The translations under genes and the position numbers were made by a program. From an uncultured archaeon (lineage in GTDB: Archaea > Korarchaeota > Korarchaeia > Korarchaeales > Korarchaeaceae), in assembly GCA_938073845.1 (NCBI GenBank), contig CALJEO010000063.1:1-6676 (forward strand): a stretch of 6,676 nt of DNA, in the 5' to 3' direction. Below the pieces are notes generated by a model. It saw only the letters and a program-made list of their open reading frames with translations, was not told where the DNA came from and ran no database searches. This document shows positions 1 through 4,849 of this stretch, piece after piece; positions within the stretch are counted from its first letter, which is position 1, and each line of letters opens with the position of its first letter.

Positions 1-62
1 ACGACCACGCCCCCGAGGAACCTGGCCATCGCTAGGCCCGAGAGGCCGGCCCCCACTATCAC
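1..62 (-). CDS. FAD/NAD(P)-binding oxidoreductase, N-terminus only (partial)
   Basis: Only the first 20 codons are inside the window; the gene continues past the left edge. The GTG start overlaps the stop codon of the preceding flavoprotein gene by three bases (GTGA), a strong sign of translational coupling. The visible peptide, MIVGAGLSGLAMARFLGG, is a beta strand followed by the dinucleotide-binding GxGxxG turn, typical of the FAD- or NAD(P)-binding Rossmann fold. A G-rich stretch on the minus strand at about 75-86 could serve as a distant ribosome binding site. In archaea and Thermotogales, GlpA-like BFD flavoproteins are often followed by a thioredoxin-reductase- or NADH-oxidase-like flavoprotein, or by a GlpB-type subunit; this could be either. 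Function beyond cofactor binding cannot be read from the fragment. Confidence 0.75.
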   Translation of the reverse strand, partial: MIVGAGLSGLAMARFLGGVV

Positions 63-1426
63 GAAACGATCCAGCTCCCCTCACCCCCCAGCTGTAAGCT
101 CCTAGCATCGACCCCCATCTCATCGGCAGCTACCTCTAAGACTTCAGCTAGGCATCTGGATCCCTGACATGTTCCCATACAAGCTCCAGTCCTGTAAAAG
201 ATCCCCTTTAGTGTCCTAGCTCCTCTCCTAACCGCTTCCCTCACCTCCTCCTCCGTCACCAGGTTACAAGCACAGATAACGCGCCCTCTGGCTTTCTTAG
301 GATCATCCCTCGCCCTCCTGAAGGGCTCCCTCCTAAGGACGGGCTTCCCCTCGAGTTTGAGCCCAGCTTCCCCCAACATCCTCACCACCAGCTCAGCCAG
401 TGCAGGCGAGGCCGTGAAGCCAGGCGACTCCGTCCCAATGACGTGTATCGTCCTCCCTCTCCTCTCCAGCAGGAAGTCGTTTCCAGGTGGGATGGGCCTT
501 ATTCCAGCGTATGCCTTGAGAGGGATCCCCGGATCAACCTTTATCAGCTTCGAGAACTTTTCCATGAGGATCTCGATGTCCCACTCGTCAACGAGCGTAT
601 CATCCTTGCCATCAGCGAGCCTCAGGTTAGGCCCCCAGAGCCCCCTTCCGTCGTGAGTGAACATTATCGCCCCTCCCTTCGTCCTGGGATCGGGTCTCAG
701 ATGAAGAGGGGCTAACAACTTGCTTGAAACAGCCCTATCGAACACCAATAGCACCCCCTTCCCCAACTCGAACTCTATATCCCCTCCGGTGAGCCTAAAA
801 ATGTCATCAGCCCAAAGACCAGCTGCGTTCACTAAGTAGCTCGCTTCATAGCTCCCCATGTCCGTGATTACTCTGATCGAGCTGTTTAGCTGCTCCACGG
901 CCTTTACCTCCTCCCCGAATGAGAAAACAACGCCGTTCAACTTGGAGAACTCGTAGAGAGCGTAGAGGAGATCGAAGTTGTCTATCACGGCGTAGCCCCC
1001 CACCTCCACCCCTCCCAGTACCCTATCTGAGAGGGCCGGTTCCTCCCTCAGCAGTGAGCCCCTGCCCCTCAGCCTCACCCTGAATCCACTTAGCCTGAGG
1101 TAGAGGTAGACTAGGGGTAGGGCCAGGAGGTGGAGCATCCTAGTGGCGAGGATGAGCGTGCTGGTCCTCCTGTACCTGACCCCAAGCTCATCGCATATCC
1201 TGAGCAGTCTCGGATTTCCCATCCTAGCCAGCTTGCTTTTGAGGGAGCCAAGGGGGAGCTGAACCACGTGGGCTATGGCTGCGTGAGCCCTGGAGACACC
1301 CCATCCCGGTTCCGGGTTTCTCTCTAAGGCCAGGACCCTCAGCCTGTAGTGCGAGAGCTCGTAAGTCACCATTAGGCCCACTATACCCGTCCCAACAACT
1401 ATCACATCGTACTTCTCCTCCGCCAT
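59..1426 (-). CDS. GlpA-like FAD-dependent dehydrogenase with C-terminal [2Fe-2S] BFD domain
   Basis: This 455-residue flavoprotein probably oxidises a hydroxy- or amino-substituted small molecule and passes electrons through FAD and a [2Fe-2S] cluster to a partner subunit. The DAO domain starts with VVGTGIVGL (residues 10-18; GxGxxG at 12-17) and an acidic strand end at Glu35. It also has SRAHAAIAH (45-53), the FAD-contact motif NAAGLWAD (200-207) and a C-terminal SPGFTASPA segment (334-342). The BFD-like domain begins near 383 with CxC (Cys385, Cys387) and ends in MGTCQGSRC (Cys420, Cys425), the GlpA-type cluster ligands; Cys416 is an extra cysteine. Anaerobic glycerol-3-phosphate dehydrogenase subunit A has this architecture, but so do other dehydrogenases, so no substrate is assigned. 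A hydrophobic stretch at 97-112 could touch membrane or a partner. The ATG at 1426 lacks a Shine-Dalgarno sequence and has a TATA-like box about 25 bases upstream. It lies 51 bases downstream of the regulator gene. Confidence 0.88.
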   Translation of the reverse strand: MAEEKYDVIVVGTGIVGLMVTYELSHYRLRVLALERNPEPGWGVSRAHAAIAHVVQLPLGSLKSKLARMGNPRLLRICDELGVRYRRTSTLILATRMLHLLALPLVYLYLRLSGFRVRLRGRGSLLREEPALSDRVLGGVEVGGYAVIDNFDLLYALYEFSKLNGVVFSFGEEVKAVEQLNSSIRVITDMGSYEASYLVNAAGLWADDIFRLTGGDIEFELGKGVLLVFDRAVSSKLLAPLHLRPDPRTKGGAIMFTHDGRGLWGPNLRLADGKDDTLVDEWDIEILMEKFSKLIKVDPGIPLKAYAGIRPIPPGNDFLLERRGRTIHVIGTESPGFTASPALAELVVRMLGEAGLKLEGKPVLRREPFRRARDDPKKARGRVICACNLVTEEEVREAVRRGARTLKGIFYRTGACMGTCQGSRCLAEVLEVAADEMGVDARSLQLGGEGSWIVS

Positions 1427-1447
1427 CCCGAGTAGAGCTACCTATCT

Positions 1448-1455
1448 CTTAAGAA
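1448..1455 (-). promoter_or_regulatory. Possible TATA box for the GlpA-like gene (leaderless)
   Basis: In the 51-base gap between the regulator and the flavoprotein gene, the minus strand reads CTTCTTAAGAGATAGG. The AT-rich core is centred about 25 bases before the ATG at 1426, the spacing expected when an archaeal transcript starts at or next to the start codon. No Shine-Dalgarno sequence precedes that ATG, which agrees with a leaderless mRNA. The box matches the consensus poorly, so read-through from the regulator gene is an equally good explanation. Confidence 0.35.
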
Positions 1456-1477
1456 GCTTGCCGTTCGATGCCTAGGA

Positions 1478-1888
1478 TCAATCAAGTTCCGTTATCTCAA
1501 CGCTCCTGACGAAATCTAGCCCCTTCATCCTCTCGATGAGTTCCGCAACATCCAGCTTGCAATTCGATAGATCCGCCATGATCACCCATTCGGCGAGCTC
1601 TCCCCTCCTTATGGTCCTCGACTCCGTCATGAGCAGATCCACGTTCTCCTCAGCTAGCAGGCTGGCAGCCCTGGCCAGTACTCCGGGCCTGTCAGACATC
1701 ACCACCCTGAGCCTGTAGACCTTCGCCTGTAGTCCAGCTAATGGAATAATTTTTATCTCCTTTCTCGGAATATTAGCAATTATTAGCAATTTCATCCCCT
1801 CACTCAACCCAAGTATTCTCCTTATCTTCGCGGGGATCGTCACCCTGCTCTTCGAGTCCATTGTGGTGAAGTCGTACACCTCCTCCAT
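1478..1888 (-). CDS. AbrB-ACT transcriptional regulator
   Basis: A 136-residue DNA-binding protein, probably a dimer or tetramer, that likely controls the divergent amino-acid importer and itself. Residues 5-50 form a SpoVT/AbrB swapped-hairpin domain, with SKSRVTIPAKIRRILGL at 12-28 as the recognisable core. Residues 57-135 form an ACT domain with the beta-alpha turn DRPGVL (66-71), where ACT domains usually bind amino acids or similar effectors, and a final strand FVRSVEITELD. The start was placed at ATG 1888. An in-frame ATG at 1951 would put the start inside the opposite gene's promoter and add 21 residues unlike any AbrB N-terminus. A dyad operator begins two bases upstream of the chosen ATG and overlaps the GGGAG that could serve as ribosome binding site, so autoregulation is likely. 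The AbrB+ACT combination occurs in archaea; the effector here is unknown. Confidence 0.88.
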   Translation of the reverse strand: MEEVYDFTTMDSKSRVTIPAKIRRILGLSEGMKLLIIANIPRKEIKIIPLAGLQAKVYRLRVVMSDRPGVLARAASLLAEENVDLLMTESRTIRRGELAEWVIMADLSNCKLDVAELIERMKGLDFVRSVEITELD

Positions 1889-1890
1889 TC

Positions 1891-1906
1891 TCCCACTTGC
1901 GTGGGA
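1891..1906. promoter_or_regulatory. Operator dyad O1 (regulator side)
   Basis: TCCCACTTGCGTGGGA is a perfect 6-4-6 inverted repeat. It lies just upstream of the regulator's ATG and is centred at 1898.5, where minus-strand transcription would start given the TATA box at 1922-1929. Its reverse complement differs from the second dyad at a single base. The likely binding protein is the adjacent AbrB-ACT regulator; this is inferred from position and symmetry. Confidence 0.75.
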
Positions 1907-1921
1907 AACTGAAGGTAAAGC

Positions 1922-1929
1922 TTTTAAAT
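1922..1929. promoter_or_regulatory. Shared bidirectional TATA box
   Basis: TTTTAAAT contains a palindromic TTTAAA core (1923-1928) that can be read in both directions. On the plus strand the purine-rich GGTAAAG (1914-1920) immediately precedes it and resembles a BRE (TFB recognition element); the minus-strand side is less purine-rich, so the importer direction may be stronger. Starts about 26 bases away would fall near 1952 (plus) and 1899 (minus), giving short leaders of roughly 18 and 10 bases. No other good TATA box is visible in the divergent gap. Confidence 0.7.
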
Positions 1930-1943
1930 GATGGCCATTGCAG

Positions 1944-1959
1944 TCCCACACAAGTGGGA
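1944..1959. promoter_or_regulatory. Operator dyad O2 (importer side)
   Basis: TCCCACACAAGTGGGA is a perfect 6-4-6 inverted repeat, identical at 15 of 16 positions to the first dyad read on the minus strand. Its centre, 1951.5, coincides with the expected start of the importer transcript. It lies 53 bp from the first dyad, about five helical turns, so proteins on the two sites would face the same side of the DNA. Confidence 0.78.
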
Positions 1960-1961
1960 TG

Positions 1962-1978
1962 GTGGGACAATGGTGGGT
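1962..1978 (+). promoter_or_regulatory. Extra GTGGGA/GTGGGT half-sites spanning the importer start codon
   Basis: The right arm of the second dyad (GTGGGA at 1954-1959) recurs in direct orientation as GTGGGA at 1962-1967 and GTGGGT at 1973-1978. The last copy lies just inside the binding-protein coding sequence. The GGTG at 1961-1964 may also act as a weak ribosome binding site for the ATG at 1970, so a bound regulator could cover both transcription and translation signals. Copies this short can arise by chance. Confidence 0.4.
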
Positions 1979-2803
1979 AGATATGTGGCCGTGCTGCTGG
2001 TGGGGCTGATCCTAGGCCTAGCAGCGGGCTATGCTTTGGCCGGAATAGGAGCAAGGGAGCAAGTAGAGTGCCTCTATAGGGCAGGGAAGTTCGCATATCC
2101 GCCTAAGGAGGGGCAGGAAGTGGTCATAGTCTACGGCTTCGATGCCAACTACCCTCCCTTCACCCTGATGCAACCCAATGGGACTCCGGTGGGGTTCGAC
2201 GTGGACGTGATGAACATAATAGCCAAGAAGTACGGTTGGAAGATCGTCTACAAGCCTTGGGATTGGTCCACAATAGTTGCTGCGCTAGAGAACGGGGATA
2301 TAGATGTGATAGCCTCAGGTATGACGTTCAACGCGCCAAGATCTCAGAAGATATGGTTCTCAGTTCCCTACTACTCCTACGTGCATCAGGTCGTCGTCCT
2401 GAAGGAGGATAGGAGGAGCTTGGAGGATATCCTGAACTCAGGAGAGTATGTAGCTGTCCAGATAGGGTCCACAGCTGATTCATGGGCTGATGAACTGCTG
2501 AAGTCAGGTTACAGATTCAAGAAGCTCGGTTTGGACTCTTACGTAGCGGCCCTGCAGGCACTCCTCGACGGCAGGGCATCGGCTTTCATAACGGATTCTG
2601 CCTTCCTCGGACCCTACCTGAAGAGGAACCCTGACTTGGAGGCCAAGGTGAGGATAGCTGGAGAGCTAGGGGCACCAAACGTCTATGCAATAGCTACGAG
2701 ACCCCAGGACAAGTGGCTGAGGGATAAGATAAACGAGGCCCTGGAGGAGCTCATGGACAGCCCTCAGTGGAACGAGTTGCTGAGGAAGTGGGGGCTTGAC
2801 TGA
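1970..2803 (+). CDS. Amino-acid ABC transporter, extracellular substrate-binding protein
   Basis: This 277-residue family 3 solute-binding protein (PBP2 fold) captures a ligand outside the cell and delivers it to the permeases encoded next. Residues 4-25 form a hydrophobic signal or anchor helix (VGRYVAVLLVGLILGLAAG region) without a lipobox cysteine, so attachment is probably by the uncleaved helix. The mature domain starts near 50 with VVIVYGFDANYPPFT, typical of the family. MTFNAPRSQKIWFSVPYY (118-135) contains Arg124, which normally grips the ligand's alpha-carboxylate. VQIGSTADSW (163-172) and Asp209 in AFITDSAF match the second lobe, where the Asp usually holds the alpha-amino group. 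These favour an amino acid but do not say which. ATG 1970 was preferred to an in-frame ATG at 1928 because the latter lies in the TATA box and would put the operator inside the coding region. Two bases separate it from the permease gene. Confidence 0.92.
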   Translation: MVGRYVAVLLVGLILGLAAGYALAGIGAREQVECLYRAGKFAYPPKEGQEVVIVYGFDANYPPFTLMQPNGTPVGFDVDVMNIIAKKYGWKIVYKPWDWSTIVAALENGDIDVIASGMTFNAPRSQKIWFSVPYYSYVHQVVVLKEDRRSLEDILNSGEYVAVQIGSTADSWADELLKSGYRFKKLGLDSYVAALQALLDGRASAFITDSAFLGPYLKRNPDLEAKVRIAGELGAPNVYAIATRPQDKWLRDKINEALEELMDSPQWNELLRKWGLD

Positions 2804-2805
2804 GC

Positions 2806-3465
2806 ATGCAGCTCCTCGACTACATCCCTTTCTTGGTCGAGGGCGTTCCCTGGACGCTAGCCCTCGTTTTCTCAGGACTAACGATGGGATTCTCGCTGGG
2901 GCTACCCCTCTCGCTCATTGAGGCCTTCGGCTCGAGGGGGGCGAAGCTCGTAGTAGATGCCTACGTTTGGTTCCTCAGGGGCACCCCCCTACTCGTGCTC
3001 CTCTCTCTGCTCTATTGGGGGATCTTCCCATCGCTCGGGATCAAGGTTAGCCCTTTCATAGCAAGCATCGTAGCCCTGGGTCTGAGGAGCAGCGCCTACC
3101 AGTCGCAGATATTCAGGAGCGCCCTCCTTTCCATAGAGAGCGGGCAGCTGCTAGCAGCAAGGGCTATGGGCATGAGGGACTCCCAGGTAGTGATGCACGT
3201 TCTGGTGCCTCAGGCCCTCAGAATAGCCCTCCCGTCCTGGTCCAATGAGTATGCGATAATGCTGAAGGACTCATCCATCTGCTTCACCCTGGGCGTTATG
3301 GAGATCCTCACCAGGGCCAAGTACATCTCTACAGCTACGGGCTCAGCCCTGTTCCCGTTCCTCATAGCTGGCCTCCTTTACCTGGCTTTGACCAGAGCGG
3401 GGGTTGAAGCGATCGAGCTGCTCCACAGGAAGGTCAGGATCCCAGGTACGCTGGGAGGTGAGTGA
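2806..3465 (+). CDS. Amino-acid ABC transporter permease, HisM/GlnP type (first)
   Basis: A 219-residue membrane permease of the polar amino acid family; it forms half of the transport channel, presumably paired with the second permease two genes on. About five hydrophobic segments are visible (near 12-38, 52-75, 82-93, 150-170 and 180-198). The family hallmark FLRGTPLLVLL lies at 56-66. The cytoplasmic EAA loop, which docks with the ATPase, runs from ESGQLLAARAMG (111-122) to VPQALR (134-139), with the invariant Gly122. Its length equals the family norm. The ATG follows the binding-protein stop after two bases (TGAGCATG) with no strong Shine-Dalgarno sequence, suggesting translation coupled to the upstream gene. 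Its stop abuts the GTG start of the ATPase. Confidence 0.92.
   Translation: MQLLDYIPFLVEGVPWTLALVFSGLTMGFSLGLPLSLIEAFGSRGAKLVVDAYVWFLRGTPLLVLLSLLYWGIFPSLGIKVSPFIASIVALGLRSSAYQSQIFRSALLSIESGQLLAARAMGMRDSQVVMHVLVPQALRIALPSWSNEYAIMLKDSSICFTLGVMEILTRAKYISTATGSALFPFLIAGLLYLALTRAGVEAIELLHRKVRIPGTLGGE
3454..3461 (+). promoter_or_regulatory. Strong Shine-Dalgarno site for the ATPase gene
   Basis: GGAGGTGA, a full match to the complement of the archaeal 16S rRNA 3' end, ends four bases before the GTG at 3466. It supports that GTG as the start even though it directly follows the permease stop codon. It is the clearest Shine-Dalgarno site in the operon and lies within the last codons of the permease gene. 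Confidence 0.75.
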
Positions 3466-4188
3466 GTGCTCAGGATAGAGGGCCTTAGGAAGAGTTACAA
3501 CGGCATGGAGGTACTCAAAGGGGTCCACTTGGAGCTGAGGGAGGGGGAGACCAAGGTTCTGATGGGTCCCAGCGGGGCCGGGAAGAGCACCCTGCTGAAG
3601 TGCGTGAACCTGCTCGTCAGGCCCGATGAGGGGAGGATCTTCATAGATGGGGAGGAGGTCACCTCTCCCAAAGTTGATGTGGTCAGGGTGAGGCAGAAGG
3701 TCGGGTTCGTCTTTCAGGAGTTCAACCTGTTCAATCATCTGACGGTGCTTAGGAACGTCACCATCGGGCTCACCAAGGTCAAGGGGATGAGCAAGGAAGA
3801 GGCCCTGAGGAGGGCTAGAGAGGTACTGGAAGCCGTCAGAATAGGAGAGGAGCTCTGGGGGAGGTATCCAGCTCAGCTATCCGGAGGTCAGAAGCAGAGG
3901 GTAGCTATAGCCAGGGCCCTCGCCATGGATCCCGTACTGATGCTCTACGACGAGCCCACATCAGCCCTAGACCCCCAGTTATCCAAGGAGGTGCTGGAGG
4001 TAATGAAGGAGCTCTCCAGGAAGGGAGTGACGAGCCTGGTAGTGACCCATGAGCTGGATTTCGCCATGGAGGTAGCTAATAGCTTAGCTGTGATGAGCTG
4101 TGGCCTGATAGTCGAGGAGGGACCTCCCTCTGAGGTGATTCGGAACCCAAGGAGCTCAGAGGCCAGGAGACTCTTCTGCAGGGTCTGA
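3466..4188 (+). CDS. Amino-acid ABC transporter ATP-binding protein, HisP/GlnQ type
   Basis: A 240-residue cytoplasmic ATPase that dimerises to power the importer. All motifs are intact: Walker A GPSGAGKST (34-42), Q-loop VFQEFNLF (82-89, Gln84), ABC signature LSGGQKQR (138-145), Walker B LMLYDEPTSALD (158-169) with catalytic Glu163, and switch His195 in VVTHE. The FNLF after the Q-loop and YPAQLSGGQKQR are typical of polar amino acid transporter ATPases, and the length matches that family. It starts with GTG immediately after the first permease's stop codon, preceded by a strong GGAGGTGA. The gene lies between the two permease genes, and a single ATPase gene serves a presumed heterodimeric permease. 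Four bases separate it from the second permease. Confidence 0.95.
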   Translation: MLRIEGLRKSYNGMEVLKGVHLELREGETKVLMGPSGAGKSTLLKCVNLLVRPDEGRIFIDGEEVTSPKVDVVRVRQKVGFVFQEFNLFNHLTVLRNVTIGLTKVKGMSKEEALRRAREVLEAVRIGEELWGRYPAQLSGGQKQRVAIARALAMDPVLMLYDEPTSALDPQLSKEVLEVMKELSRKGVTSLVVTHELDFAMEVANSLAVMSCGLIVEEGPPSEVIRNPRSSEARRLFCRV

Positions 4189-4192
4189 GACC

Positions 4193-4849
4193 ATGGACTT
4201 CCTACTCGAGCTCCTAACAGCTCTCTCCTCCGGCCTCCTGAGGACCGTAGAACTCATAGCGATCTCAGCCCCATGCGGGATTGCATTGGGAGCGCTCCTG
4301 GGGGCTCTTAGCATCTACGGAGGCAGGATCCTCAGCAGCATAGTTAAGCTCTTCACAGCAATCCTCACAGGATTTCCCCTCTTAGTTACCATGTTACTCA
4401 TCTTCTTCGGCCTCCCGGAGTTCGGGATCTACTTAGGTCCTACGGAGTCAGCTCTCCTCTCCTTCGTGCTTTGCAGCGGTGCTTACATCTCCCAGTACGT
4501 TAAGGGAGCTATAATGTCCATAGATGAGGGACAGAGCCTCGCTGCCAGAGCCCTTGGGATGACCAGAGCTCAGGAGGTGATCTACATAATACTGCCGCAG
4601 GCCCTGAGGAGGGCGATCCCTGGCATATCCAACGAGGTCATCTACATGATACAGTACTCCTCCCTGGCCTTCGCCATTGGTGTTCAGGAGGTGTACAGCA
4701 TTTCCAAGAGCCTAAACTCAATAATTTTCAGACCACTGGAGATATTCACAGCATTAGCCCTTTTCTACCTCGCTCTGTGCACTCTAGCGAACTTCCTCTT
4801 CAAGCTCGCGCGGAGGAGGCTCAGGGTCATGGAGTCCGAATTGCCTTAG
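4193..4849 (+). CDS. Amino-acid ABC transporter permease, HisQ type (second)
   Basis: A 218-residue membrane protein homologous to the first permease and probably its heterodimer partner. It shows about five hydrophobic segments (near 5-40, 48-73, 82-98, 150-165 and 180-204). The usual RGTP motif before the second segment is replaced by TGFPLLVTML (59-68). The EAA loop is intact, from DEGQSLAARALG (111-122) to LPQALRR (134-140). Both permeases share the GQ-LAARA-GM and PQALR core, so they probably arose by duplication. The ATG lies four bases after the ATPase stop; only a weak AGGG is visible upstream. As last gene of the operon it has no room for its own terminator: its TAG overlaps the stop codon of the convergent surface-protein gene. 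Confidence 0.9.
   Translation: MDFLLELLTALSSGLLRTVELIAISAPCGIALGALLGALSIYGGRILSSIVKLFTAILTGFPLLVTMLLIFFGLPEFGIYLGPTESALLSFVLCSGAYISQYVKGAIMSIDEGQSLAARALGMTRAQEVIYIILPQALRRAIPGISNEVIYMIQYSSLAFAIGVQEVYSISKSLNSIIFRPLEIFTALALFYLALCTLANFLFKLARRRLRVMESELP

Noticed and set aside
571..580. TCCCACTCGT, an apparent operator half-site
   Set aside because: It lies inside the flavoprotein coding region and lacks the second arm, so it is probably chance.
1889..1951. An in-frame ATG at 1951 (minus) extending the regulator by 21 residues
   Set aside because: The extension crosses both the TATA box and the first dyad and does not resemble an AbrB N-terminus.
1928..1969. An in-frame ATG at 1928 extending the binding protein by 14 residues
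   Set aside because: It lies inside the TATA box and the added residues are not signal-like. Starting at 1970 places the hydrophobic signal helix at the N-terminus and leaves the operator outside the gene.
1800..2096. A 98-codon open frame on the minus strand across the divergent promoter
   Set aside because: It overlaps two well-supported genes and the promoter, with low-complexity composition and no recognisable motif.
3343..3738. A 131-codon open frame antisense to the permease/ATPase junction
   Set aside because: The opposite strand encodes two proteins with complete family motifs; this frame shows none.
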